Below, piece after piece: positions 8,729 through 15,860 of a stretch of DNA of 16,590 nucleotides; position 1 is the stretch's first letter; every line of letters starts with the position of its first letter. Source of the DNA: Actinomycetota bacterium (lineage in GTDB: Bacteria; Actinomycetota; Actinomycetes; Actinomycetales; Microbacteriaceae). The position numbers were made by a program, and so were the translations under genes. The stretch lies in contig WLEN01000004.1 of assembly GCA_009704225.1 (NCBI GenBank), positions 1 through 16,590 of the forward strand, given 5' to 3'. The notes under the pieces were generated by a model that saw only the letters and a list, made by a program, of their open reading frames with translations, ran no database searches and was not told where the DNA came from.

Positions 8729-8817
8729 AGTATTCCGGTGTTCGCGAAGATCCGATTCCCATCCGCTGCCTGCCGTGGGGAAGTACTTCAGGGGCGGCGG
8801 GGAGTCGCATCATCGCG

Positions 8818-9249
8818 CTAGAAGAGTCCCGGAATCACCTCCTCCTCGGTGTCGCTGTATGCCTGTTCCTTCTCGGCGTAATAAGTTGCCCATGCATCGG
8901 CAGCCCAGATCTCGGCGCGACTGCCGACGCCGATCACGACCAGGTCACGGCCAAGTCCGGCGTACTCGCGAAGTTGTCCTGGAATCATGACTCGGTTCTG
9001 TTTGTCTGGCGTCTCGTCACTTCCGCCTGACAACAACAAACGCGAGTAGTCGCGCGCGACCTTGCTCGAAATGGGTGCTGACGACGCGGATTCAAGTAGT
9101 CCCTGAAAGGTTGCACGCGGGAACACGTAGATGCACCGTTCTTGACCACGGGTGAGAACGATGCCGCCAGCGAGTTCATCACGAAACTTGGCAGGCAGGA
9201 TGACGCGTCCTTTGTCGTCGAGTTTTGGTTCATACGTTCCGAGCAACAT
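8818..9249 (-). CDS. mraZ: MraZ, transcriptional regulator of the dcw operon
   Basis: A 143-residue protein with two SpoVT/AbrB-like (MraZ) DNA-binding domains: the first contains [16 protein letters not shown] (about 11-26), the second [18 protein letters not shown] (about 81-98). MraZ proteins form rings that bind direct repeats upstream of their own gene and control the cluster. The ATG is preceded by a strong AAGGAGG site. Directly upstream are four 10-bp-periodic repeats that are the likely operator. The acidic C-terminal tail (EEEVIPGLF) is typical of actinobacterial members. It is the first gene of the minus-strand cell-wall operon. Confidence 0.96.
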   Translation of the reverse strand: MLLGTYEPKLDDKGRVILPAKFRDELAGGIVLTRGQERCIYVFPRATFQGLLESASSAPISSKVARDYSRLLLSGGSDETPDKQNRVMIPGQLREYAGLGRDLVVIGVGSRAEIWAADAWATYYAEKEQAYSDTEEEVIPGLF

Positions 9250-9286
9250 GGCTGCCTCCTTCCCTCTGTCCCAACTTGGTTATTTG

Positions 9287-9325
9287 CTCCACTTTACTCC
9301 ACTTTACCCCACCATGCTCCACTTT
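9287..9325 (-). promoter_or_regulatory. Four MraZ-box direct repeats, 10-bp period
   Basis: On the minus strand, in transcription order, four units occur at exactly 10-bp spacing: AAAGTGGAG (9317-9325), ATGGTGGGG (9307-9315), AAAGTGGAG (9297-9305) and AAAGTGGAG (9287-9295). A weaker GTGG-containing unit (AATGTGGAA region, about 9337-9345) lies further upstream at slightly off-register spacing. GTGG/TGGG direct repeats upstream of mraZ are the known MraZ operators in several phyla, and the AAAGTGG form resembles those of Mycoplasma and other Gram-positives. The repeats lie 38-76 bases upstream of the mraZ ATG and overlap the promoter region, which fits autoregulation. Confidence 0.85.
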
Positions 9326-9326
9326 G

Positions 9327-9332
9327 AGTCAA
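9327..9332 (-). promoter_or_regulatory. Candidate -35 element of the mraZ/dcw promoter
   Basis: TTGACT on the minus strand, one base off the sigma-70 consensus, abuts the first MraZ box. The -10 is unclear: GGTAAA lies 18 bases downstream, and TAAAGT, part of the repeated box sequence, 20 bases downstream. If correct, the -10 lies inside the MraZ boxes and bound MraZ would block it. Confidence 0.45.
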
Positions 9333-9378
9333 AATTTCCACATTTCGTGTCGCACAACTGTTTTTCGGGCGCAACAAA

Positions 9379-9400
9379 AAACCCGGCCACAGCCGGGTTT
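9379..9400 (-). terminator. Rho-independent terminator of the DUF3040 gene
   Basis: Perfect 9-bp inverted repeat (AAACCCGGC / GCCGGGTTT) with a 4-base loop. On the minus strand it is followed by further Ts (TTTGTT) and begins 17 bases after the DUF3040 stop codon. It separates DUF3040 transcription from the mraZ promoter. Confidence 0.88.
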
Positions 9401-9417
9401 GATGAGAGTGCTAGTCC

Positions 9418-9747
9418 TTAGAGCTCGCCGTCACGGCGGCGTTCCCAACGGTCTGCGAGCTTGGATTCCGAACGAGGCTTCGATGCCGGGCGAACCTCAC
9501 CGCGACGATTCATCGTCAACGTCGCGCCCACCATCATCACGCCAAATCCTGCAACGCCTATCAACGGAAGCTGCAGCACCACGCCAGCGAGCAATACGCC
9601 GACGCCCGCCACAATAACGAGCACACCGATTGTGATCAAGGTTGGGTTCGCACGGCGAGTTGAGGGATTAACGACATCGGCATTCGAGCCAGAGAGCTGT
9701 CGCTCCATCTCTTCGAGTACTCGGCGTTCTTCATCGGAAAAGGCCAT
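9418..9747 (-). CDS. DUF3040 small membrane protein
   Basis: A 109-residue protein starting MAFSDEERRVLEEMERQL, the signature N-terminus of the DUF3040 family, found next to mraZ throughout actinobacteria (for example the Rv2169c position in Mycobacterium tuberculosis). A short amphipathic acidic helix is followed by two membrane segments (about 36-57 and 59-79) and a basic, Arg/Lys-rich cytoplasmic tail. The ATG at 9745-9747 was chosen because GAAGGAG precedes it by a good distance; a longer upstream reading frame would cross the promoter. Function is unknown. Its own promoter and terminator make it a single-gene unit. Confidence 0.9.
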   Translation of the reverse strand: MAFSDEERRVLEEMERQLSGSNADVVNPSTRRANPTLITIGVLVIVAGVGVLLAGVVLQLPLIGVAGFGVMMVGATLTMNRRGEVRPASKPRSESKLADRWERRRDGEL

Positions 9748-9764
9748 ATTCACTCCTTCACTTG

Positions 9765-9794
9765 TTAACAGTGTAAAGCGTGCTTCGCTAGTGT
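9765..9794 (+). promoter_or_regulatory. Promoter of the polyprenyl synthase gene, possibly leaderless
   Basis: TTAACA (9765-9770) and TAGTGT (9789-9794) are 18 bases apart. The -10 ends 6 bases before the GTG start codon, so the transcript would begin at or very near the start codon. No strong ribosome site precedes that GTG. Confidence 0.45.
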
Positions 9795-9798
9795 GGAA
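9770..9798 (-). promoter_or_regulatory. Promoter of the DUF3040 gene
   Basis: On the minus strand, TTCCAC (9793-9798) and TACACT (9770-9775) are separated by 17 bases, with the gene's ribosome site and ATG 23 bases beyond the -10. The -35 overlaps the -10 proposed for the divergent polyprenyl synthase gene. Confidence 0.5.
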
Positions 9799-9800
9799 CC

Positions 9801-10910
9801 GTGAGTTCCCCATTATCTTTCATTGACCGCGTTGCCGAAAATCTGCGAGAAGTCGTCGCGCAATCGCATCGTGAAATCTCCGAAATTGCGACGGACGCCG
9901 ATGCCCTCACCACGGTATCCGAATCGTTCCTTCACGGTGGCAAGCGATTTCGCGCTCGCCTTGCCTATTGGGGCTGGCGTGCGGCCGTGACCTTTGGCGA
10001 TGTCTCTGTCGACCCTGACGAACACGAAGAACAGCACCGGGTCGTAGATCTTGCAACTGGACTGGAACTGTTTCACGCTGCGGCTCTGGTTCACGACGAC
10101 ATCATCGACAACAGCGATACGAGGCGCGGCGTGACTACCGCCCACCGCCAATTCGAACGACACCACATCGACGGTCGGTTCTTTGGGTCACCGACAAACT
10201 ACGGCGCTTCCAGCGCCATCTTGCTCGGAGACCTATTGTTGGCGTGGGCGGACGACCAATTCCTCGGGGCGGTAATTGGTCTGGACTCCAGTGTGAGCCG
10301 GGCCTACCGCGACGAGCTTCGCACGATGCGTTCCGACGTTACGGCCGGGCAATTTCTTGACAACCACGATTCCGTCGCGTGGCGCACGATTCCCCACGAG
10401 GAATCGGTAGATCGCGCGCAGCGCGTGGTGATCTACAAATCGGCTAAGTACAGCGTCGAAGCGCCTCTGATTCTCGGCGCAATCCTCGGCGGTGCGGCGC
10501 CTGACTTGATTTCGGCAATGAGAGGCTTTGCGCTTCCCCTCGGTTTTGCTTTTCAACTGCGCGACGACATGCTCGGCGTTTTTGGTGACGAAGAAACGAC
10601 TGGAAAGCCGGCAGGTGACGACCTTCGCGAGGGCAAACGGACTGTGATGCTCGCCATCGCGAGGCAAAACGCAGATCCTGCGACACTCACGGTCCTCGAT
10701 GAGCTTGTCGGAGACCCTCGGCTCGAGCCGGCGCAGATCGAAATGCTGAGATCGACTCTTCACGCAACGGGAGCGGTCGCCCAAACCGAAGACCTCATCA
10801 CCCGTTCCCGGGAACGATCACTTCGCGCGCTCGCCGAAATGGGCGTTGATGCATCGGTTGCCAAGGAACTCGGTTCCCTTGTTGAGGCGATCACTGTCCG
10901 GAACGTGTGA
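9801..10910 (+). CDS. Polyprenyl diphosphate synthase (IdsA-type isoprenyl synthase)
   Basis: Condenses isopentenyl diphosphate onto allylic diphosphates to make prenyl chains (geranylgeranyl or longer) for carotenoids, menaquinone or other lipids. The 369-residue protein has the first aspartate-rich motif DDIIDNSDTRRG (from residue 99), the upstream GGKRFRARL substrate-binding stretch (46-54), and the second motif region QLRDDMLGVFGDEETTGKP (DD at 255-256), where the DDxxD is modified as in actinobacterial IdsA-like enzymes. The GTG at 9801 fits the family N-terminus and the promoter. The product chain length cannot be read from sequence. Synteny with the idsA2 (Rv2173) position near mraZ in mycobacteria supports the assignment. 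It is followed 74 bases later by the LysM gene on the same strand. Confidence 0.92.
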   Translation: MSSPLSFIDRVAENLREVVAQSHREISEIATDADALTTVSESFLHGGKRFRARLAYWGWRAAVTFGDVSVDPDEHEEQHRVVDLATGLELFHAAALVHDDIIDNSDTRRGVTTAHRQFERHHIDGRFFGSPTNYGASSAILLGDLLLAWADDQFLGAVIGLDSSVSRAYRDELRTMRSDVTAGQFLDNHDSVAWRTIPHEESVDRAQRVVIYKSAKYSVEAPLILGAILGGAAPDLISAMRGFALPLGFAFQLRDDMLGVFGDEETTGKPAGDDLREGKRTVMLAIARQNADPATLTVLDELVGDPRLEPAQIEMLRSTLHATGAVAQTEDLITRSRERSLRALAEMGVDASVAKELGSLVEAITVRNV

Positions 10911-10944
10911 CAAGACACACCTCCCGCGCCTGACGAGTTTTAGG

Positions 10945-10977
10945 CCTCCCTCCCCCGAGAATAAAGGAGGAAGGGGG
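10945..10977 (+). promoter_or_regulatory. Imperfect hairpin that buries the ribosome site of the LysM gene
   Basis: Pyrimidine arm CCTCCCTCCCCC (10945-10956) can pair, with two mismatches and one G-T pair, with purine arm GGAGGAAGGGGG (10966-10977) across a 9-base loop. The purine arm is the only Shine-Dalgarno-like sequence for the ATG at 10985. No T-tract follows, so it is not a simple terminator. Confidence 0.5.
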
Positions 10978-10984
10978 ATCCGAA

Positions 10985-11908
10985 ATGGTCGACAATATTC
11001 CGTCAGATTCGGCATCTCCGATATTCGAAGGTCTCGCTCCTCAGTTTTCTGCGGCATCGAGGCGGGCTCGCCGCACGAGCATCCTTACTGTCGCTGCGAG
11101 CGCGTTGCCCATCATCGCAGCGTCGTGGGTTGCGGGAGCAACCACCGTCACCGAACTCGATCCGACCCAACAACCTCCGGCTCCCCCAGAGCCCACTCCC
11201 CAAGAACTGATGGACGCCACCAGCGTGTTGGGTCAGTCGTCCCACATTGTGCGGGCGGGAGAAAGTCTGAAATCGATCGCCGAGATGCACGGCATACCGA
11301 CGGCCGCCCTGCTCGCCCTGAACGGCCTATCGTGGCAGACAGCTGTTCACGAAGGACAAGAACTCGTTGTGAGCAAAAAACAACGGAAACCGGTCGGCGA
11401 ACTCAAGGGGTCCCTTCCACTCCTCGCGGAAAGCCCGATGCTCGAGTCGGGCATTCGTGCCGATGATCTCGGCCAGGTAGCGGACGGCGGTGTCGTCACG
11501 GCGTTGTCGGCAGAAATGGCCACGAATGCCCGAATTATCATTCAGGTCGGGCGCGAACTCGGCATCCCCAACTACGGAATTGTGATCGCTCTCGCCACCG
11601 CCGCACAGGAATCACATTTGCGAAACCTCGACTATGGCGATCGAGATTCAGTCGGGCTCTTTCAACAACGTCCCTCGTCGGGCTGGGGTACGGAAAGCCA
11701 AATCAGAGACCCACGTTACGCGGCGCGCGCGTTTTTTGGAGGACCCACCTCACCCACACCGGGCGAGACGAATGGGCTGCTCGACGTAGATCAATGGCAA
11801 CACATGTCAGTTACCGACGCTGCGCAAGCCGTGCAAATCAGCGCCTTCCCCGGGGCGTACGCCAAGTGGGAAGTCAGCGCATGGAACTGGCTTTTCGAAC
11901 TGACCTAA
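10985..11908 (+). CDS. Membrane-anchored LysM protein with lytic-transglycosylase-like domain
   Basis: 307 residues: a basic N-terminal cytoplasmic segment, one membrane helix or uncleaved signal anchor (about 31-54), a Pro-rich linker (60-72), a LysM peptidoglycan-binding domain (about 87-129, HIVRAGESLKSIAEMHGIP to EGQELVV), and a C-terminal lysozyme-like fold (about 172-305). The latter has the AQES motif (likely catalytic Glu at 209) and DSVGLFQQRPSSGWGT (from 221), matching the GLMQ-type motif of SLT transglycosylases, and is common in actinobacterial LysM proteins at this locus. It probably cleaves or remodels peptidoglycan outside the membrane; activity is inferred, not shown. It sits between the polyprenyl synthase and the PASTA kinase, a neighbourhood consistent with wall homeostasis. 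Confidence 0.88.
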   Translation: MVDNIPSDSASPIFEGLAPQFSAASRRARRTSILTVAASALPIIAASWVAGATTVTELDPTQQPPAPPEPTPQELMDATSVLGQSSHIVRAGESLKSIAEMHGIPTAALLALNGLSWQTAVHEGQELVVSKKQRKPVGELKGSLPLLAESPMLESGIRADDLGQVADGGVVTALSAEMATNARIIIQVGRELGIPNYGIVIALATAAQESHLRNLDYGDRDSVGLFQQRPSSGWGTESQIRDPRYAARAFFGGPTSPTPGETNGLLDVDQWQHMSVTDAAQAVQISAFPGAYAKWEVSAWNWLFELT

Positions 11909-11949
11909 TGTTTCACCCACGTCAGCGCGTAACCAACTTAACCCAGACA

Positions 11950-11955
11950 TACACT
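11950..11955 (+). promoter_or_regulatory. Candidate -10 element of the PASTA kinase gene
   Basis: TACACT ends 7 bases before the kinase ATG, the spacing expected for a leaderless actinobacterial transcript. No convincing -35 is visible 16-18 bases upstream, and only a weak GGA lies before the ATG. Confidence 0.4.
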
Positions 11956-11962
11956 GGACGAT

Positions 11963-13876
11963 ATGAGCGCTGAATCGAACGACCGACTGGTCGGAACTGT
12001 GCTCGATGGTCGCTACCGGATTGAGTCTCGCATCGCTCGTGGCGGAATGGCGAAGGTGTATCTCGCGGAGGACACACGCCTCGAGCGTCAAGTTGCCATC
12101 AAAATCATGCATGATCACCTCACGGATGATGGTGACTACGCCGTGAAGTTTATTCGAGAGGCACGGCACACCGCCCGCCTCGCGCACCCGAACATCATGT
12201 CGGTCTTTGACCAGGGCCACGTCGATGACACCCTGTACCTCGTCATGGAATATCTGCCGGGGATGACCTTGCGTGATTTGCTCAACGATTACGGAACGCT
12301 CACTATTGAACAATCGCTCGACATTACGCAGGCAGTTCTTCAAGCCCTTTCGGTGGCTCATCGCGAAGGTATTTTGCACCGCGACGTCAAGCCTGAGAAC
12401 GTCATCCTCGTCAATGATGGCCGCATCAAGATTGGTGACTTCGGACTTGCGCGACCCGTGACCAATGCCACGGATACCGGGAAGTCCCTTCTCGGAACCG
12501 TCGCCTATATTGCCCCCGAGCTGTTGACGCGTAGCCAGGCGGATAATCGAAGTGACCTGTATTCCGTTGGCATCATGTTGTACGAAATGTTGACGGGCAA
12601 GCAACCCTTCACCGGAGAGACTCCGATGCAGGTCGCGGTTCAACACGCTCAACAGCCGATGCCGTTCGCGGCTGAGTCAAACCCCACCGTGAGTCGCGCC
12701 GTCGATGACATCATTCATTGGGCGACCCAAAAGAAACCGTCGGATCGGCCCAAGGACGCCCGATCGATGCTCGACGCGCTCACGCGTGCACTGGCCCAAC
12801 CTGACGACGCAGCAACACGGGTCATCGATTCCCCAACTTCGTCGGCACAGATTGAGGACTCCCGCGAGACCCAACGTGCACTACCGACAATTACCTCGGT
12901 CGCCGCGACTGATGGACCATTCGATTCTGACGCGCGGGAGTCGATCCGAGCACGTGGTCGAAGCTTCCGAGTGCTCTCACTCCTCATCGCAGTAATTGTG
13001 ATTGTCGGGGGTGGCGGTTCAGTGTGGTGGTTCCAGTCCGGGCCTGGGTCACTCGCCGCCAGTGCCGTCGTGGCCGGAATGTCGGTGGAGAACGCCACCA
13101 TCAGTTTGACGACAGCTGGCTTCGTGGTCATTGACCCCGTTTCCGAGGAATACCACCCTGACATCCCCGAGGGCATGGTCATCGGCACTTCACCTGAAAT
13201 CACCTCGGGAATGCCGAAGGGAACTGAAGTGCACCTCGTTGTCTCACTGGGACTCGAGCCGATTGCGTTCCCCAGCTTCGACAACATCACCATCGTGGAC
13301 TTTTCCGCTCAACTTGCGAAGTTGGGAATTGGAGTGGTCAACACCTCGAAGGAGTTCGACAAGACCATCCCCGCGGGTGAGGTCCTCGCCGCATCACGTC
13401 CTGACGGGTCCGCAATCACTGTCGGGGACACCTTTTTTTCGGGCGACTCCGTTTTGCTCATCGAATCGGCGGGAAAGGTTCCGTCCGTCAGTGGCTTGAC
13501 TGTCGCACAAGCAACCGCCGCTCTCGAGGAGGTCGACCTCACGGTCAGCGGACGAGCAACCGAGGAGTTCTCCTCGACCTTCTCCGCCGGCACGGTCATT
13601 GCGGTGGTCGCTGCCGGTGGCGTTATTCATCCCGGTGGTTCTGTCTCGCTCGTCGTCTCGAAAGGGCCGGAACTCGTTGCGGTGCCAGGCGTCTTGGGGA
13701 TGACGATTGCTGCCGCAAAGGCGTTGCTCGAGAATCTCGGCTTTTCCGTTACCGTACTGACGGAAATTCCCAAAAAACTCTGGGACCAAAGTTGGGCGGA
13801 AGCCGTCTCAACAGATCCGAGTGAGGGAACCCAAGCGCCAAAGGGCGCCGCAATCACGCTTCAGGGAAAAATCTAA
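11963..13876 (+). CDS. Transmembrane Ser/Thr protein kinase with four PASTA repeats
   Basis: 637 residues. Cytoplasmic Hanks-type kinase domain (about 16-275) with glycine loop RGGMAKVYL (26-34), lysine K47 in VAIKIM, catalytic loop HRDVKPEN (139-146), DFG (159-161), a Thr/Ser-rich activation loop ending GTVAYIAPE (APE at 184-186): all catalytic residues are present. A disordered juxtamembrane linker rich in Ser, Thr and Asp follows, then one membrane helix (about 336-357), then four extracellular PASTA units (roughly 368-431, 432-502, 503-567, 568-637), each with the VPxxxGxxxxxAxxxL pattern to varying degrees; the second is the most diverged. PASTA kinases bind muropeptides or lipid II and phosphorylate division and wall proteins. 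The position corresponds to mycobacterial pknL (Rv2176), which however lacks PASTA repeats, so the architecture here is more like PknB. Confidence 0.95.
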   Translation: MSAESNDRLVGTVLDGRYRIESRIARGGMAKVYLAEDTRLERQVAIKIMHDHLTDDGDYAVKFIREARHTARLAHPNIMSVFDQGHVDDTLYLVMEYLPGMTLRDLLNDYGTLTIEQSLDITQAVLQALSVAHREGILHRDVKPENVILVNDGRIKIGDFGLARPVTNATDTGKSLLGTVAYIAPELLTRSQADNRSDLYSVGIMLYEMLTGKQPFTGETPMQVAVQHAQQPMPFAAESNPTVSRAVDDIIHWATQKKPSDRPKDARSMLDALTRALAQPDDAATRVIDSPTSSAQIEDSRETQRALPTITSVAATDGPFDSDARESIRARGRSFRVLSLLIAVIVIVGGGGSVWWFQSGPGSLAASAVVAGMSVENATISLTTAGFVVIDPVSEEYHPDIPEGMVIGTSPEITSGMPKGTEVHLVVSLGLEPIAFPSFDNITIVDFSAQLAKLGIGVVNTSKEFDKTIPAGEVLAASRPDGSAITVGDTFFSGDSVLLIESAGKVPSVSGLTVAQATAALEEVDLTVSGRATEEFSSTFSAGTVIAVVAAGGVIHPGGSVSLVVSKGPELVAVPGVLGMTIAAAKALLENLGFSVTVLTEIPKKLWDQSWAEAVSTDPSEGTQAPKGAAITLQGKI

Positions 13877-13878
13877 AT

Positions 13879-14499
13879 TCAGTCCCCGAGCGGCATGAGG
13901 ATGAGCCCAAGCGCCAATGCAAACATGATGAGAGCGATAACAGTGTCCAATACTCGCCAGAATTTTGGATTCTTGACATAGGGCGAGAGCGCTTTTGCGC
14001 CGTACGCGAGACCAAAGAACCATGTGATGCTGGCCGCGGATGCACCGAGCGCGAACCACCAGCGGTTGTCTCCGAACTGCGCCGCGAGAGCACCGAGGAA
14101 CACCACCGTGTCGAGATAGACGTGCGGGTTAAGGAGAGAAAAGGTCGCTGTCGCAATAATGACTGTTCGAATCGTGCTCGGCCCCTGTCCCGACACGTCC
14201 ATTGATTGGCCAGAATTCGCTTTTCTCAACGACGCGATTCCGAACCACACGAGGTAACCCGCCCCCAACCAGCGCACGAGTCCCAAGAGGAAGGGCACAG
14301 ATTCGAGAAGCGCACCGAGGCCAGCGACGCCGAGGACGATCAGGGTGGCATCTAAGAATGCCGAAACCATGGCGACAGGAAACACAAACTTTCCCGACAA
14401 TCCTTGGCGCAAAACGAACGCATTCTGAGCACCGATAGCAACAATGAGAGCTAGTCCGGTGAATAAACCAGAAACGATTGCCGGCGCGATAGGCGTCAT
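13879..14499 (-). CDS. LysE/ArgO-family amino-acid exporter
   Basis: A 206-residue membrane protein with about six hydrophobic segments. It shows LysE-family hallmarks: GLALIVAIGAQNAFVLRQGL near the N-terminus and NPHVYLDTVVFLGA in the middle (the latter characteristic of the LysE/ArgO branch). Known members export Lys and Arg; the substrate here is not determinable. The start ATG overlaps the stop of the DAHP synthase gene (ATGA), so its translation is coupled to aromatic biosynthesis rather than to a LysG-type regulator, none of which is in the window. The stop lies 2 bases from the convergent kinase stop, with no visible terminator between them. Confidence 0.92.
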   Translation of the reverse strand: MTPIAPAIVSGLFTGLALIVAIGAQNAFVLRQGLSGKFVFPVAMVSAFLDATLIVLGVAGLGALLESVPFLLGLVRWLGAGYLVWFGIASLRKANSGQSMDVSGQGPSTIRTVIIATATFSLLNPHVYLDTVVFLGALAAQFGDNRWWFALGASAASITWFFGLAYGAKALSPYVKNPKFWRVLDTVIALIMFALALGLILMPLGD

Positions 14500-15860
14500 G
14501 CGATAACGGCAAGTTCCTCGGCGACGAGGAAGGCAAGTTCAAGCGACTGTGTGTGGTTGAGCCGGGGGTCACACAACGATTCGTAGCGCGAGGCAAGGGT
14601 TGCTTCATCAATCATTTCTGAACCGCCCAAACACTCGGTGACATCATCACCGGTCAATTCGACGTGGATGCCCCCGGGGAACGTACCGACGGATCGATGA
14701 GCCTCGAAGAATCCCGTGACCTCGTTTACTACATCATCGAAACGGCGGGTCTTGTATCCGTTCGGGGTGGTAATTCCATTTCCGTGCATCGGATCCGTGA
14801 CCCACACCGGAAGAGCGTCGGTTCCCTTGACAGCCTCCAACAACGGCGGAAGCGCGTCGCGAATGACTCCCGCTCCCATTCGTGTAATAAAGGTCAATCG
14901 ACCGGGGATTCGTTTCGGGTCCAGTATGTCAATCAACTGTCGAACCATGTCCGGGGTGGTCGACGGGCCCAACTTGACGCCGATGGGATTCGAGATGCGC
15001 GAGAAGAAATCAATGTGCGCCCCGTTTAGTTCGCGCGTGCGCTCGCCAACCCACACAAAGTGTGCGGACGTGTTGTATGGATTCCCGGTGCGCGAATCGA
15101 TCCGCGTCATCGGTCGTTCATAATCCATCAGCAGACCCTCGTGGGACGCGTAAAACTCGACACGCTTGAGCGAATCAAAATCGGCACCCGCTGCCGCCAT
15201 GAATTTGATTGCTCGATCGATGTCTTTTGCCAGGGTCTCGTAGCGCTTGTTGGCGGGGTTCTCGGCGAAACCCTTGTTCCACGAGTGCACCTCCCGAAGG
15301 TCAGCGAAACCACCTTGCGTGAAGGCGCGGATGAGATTCAGCGTCGAAGCCGCCGTGTGATATCCGCGCATGATTCTGTTGGGGTCTGCTTCGCGGGATT
15401 CGGGGGTGAAGTCGTACCCGTTGACAATGTCACCGCGATACGCCGGAAGCGTCACGCCGTCGCGAGTTTCGGTGTCGCTCGAGCGCGGTTTGGCGAACTG
15501 CCCGGCCATGCGTCCCATTTTGACGATTGGCATTGACGCACCGTACGTGAGAACGACGGCCATCTGCAAAATCGTCTTCACGCGATTGCGAATTTTGTCC
15601 GCGGTCGCGCTGTCAAATGTTTCTGCGCAGTCACCACCCTGCAACAAAAACGCCTTGCCGCTCGCAACTCGAGCAAGGCGATCCGTGAGCTGATCGACTT
15701 CACCAGCGAAAACAAGAGGAGGGAGTTTTGACAGTTCCGAGGTGACCCGCGCCAATTCCTCGGGGTTTCCCCACGTCGGCTGCTGGTTGATTGGCAAGCC
15801 ACGCCACGCGTCGAGCCCCTCCAATACCCCGGGGGCTACGTTTACAATCGGTTCCGTCAC
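14496..15860 (-). CDS. aroG: 3-deoxy-D-arabino-heptulosonate-7-phosphate synthase, class II (plant/mycobacterial type)
   Basis: First enzyme of the shikimate pathway: condenses phosphoenolpyruvate with erythrose 4-phosphate. The 454-residue protein is a full-length class II DAHP synthase. Motifs: N-terminal WRGLPINQQPTW, metal-binding Cys in LQGGDCAETFD, VKMGRMAGQFAKPRS, GDIVNGYD, SAHFVWVGERTRELNGAH, KLGPST, TFITRMG, DPMHGN and HVELTGDDVTECLGG. Class II enzymes of actinobacteria are controlled by aromatic amino acids and by chorismate mutase; that is family knowledge. The start is GTG at 15858-15860, with AGGAC 7 bases upstream. It corresponds to the mycobacterial Rv2178c position. A LysE exporter gene overlaps its 3' end. 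Confidence 0.97.
   Translation of the reverse strand: MTEPIVNVAPGVLEGLDAWRGLPINQQPTWGNPEELARVTSELSKLPPLVFAGEVDQLTDRLARVASGKAFLLQGGDCAETFDSATADKIRNRVKTILQMAVVLTYGASMPIVKMGRMAGQFAKPRSSDTETRDGVTLPAYRGDIVNGYDFTPESREADPNRIMRGYHTAASTLNLIRAFTQGGFADLREVHSWNKGFAENPANKRYETLAKDIDRAIKFMAAAGADFDSLKRVEFYASHEGLLMDYERPMTRIDSRTGNPYNTSAHFVWVGERTRELNGAHIDFFSRISNPIGVKLGPSTTPDMVRQLIDILDPKRIPGRLTFITRMGAGVIRDALPPLLEAVKGTDALPVWVTDPMHGNGITTPNGYKTRRFDDVVNEVTGFFEAHRSVGTFPGGIHVELTGDDVTECLGGSEMIDEATLASRYESLCDPRLNHTQSLELAFLVAEELAVIA

Noticed and set aside
9287..9325. The 10-bp repeats as a minisatellite or start of a CRISPR array
   Set aside because: Only four short units without spacers of CRISPR size; the GTGG core and position upstream of mraZ match MraZ operators.
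9379..9400. The GC hairpin as part of the mraZ promoter or a bidirectional terminator
   Set aside because: It lies about 45 bases upstream of the MraZ boxes, and there is no plus-strand gene ending before it; position 17 bases after the DUF3040 stop and the T-tract on the minus strand fit a one-way terminator.
11807..12652. 281-codon open frame antisense to the PASTA kinase
   Set aside because: It mirrors conserved kinase codons, has no recognisable domain and no promoter or ribosome site; the plus-strand kinase explains the region.
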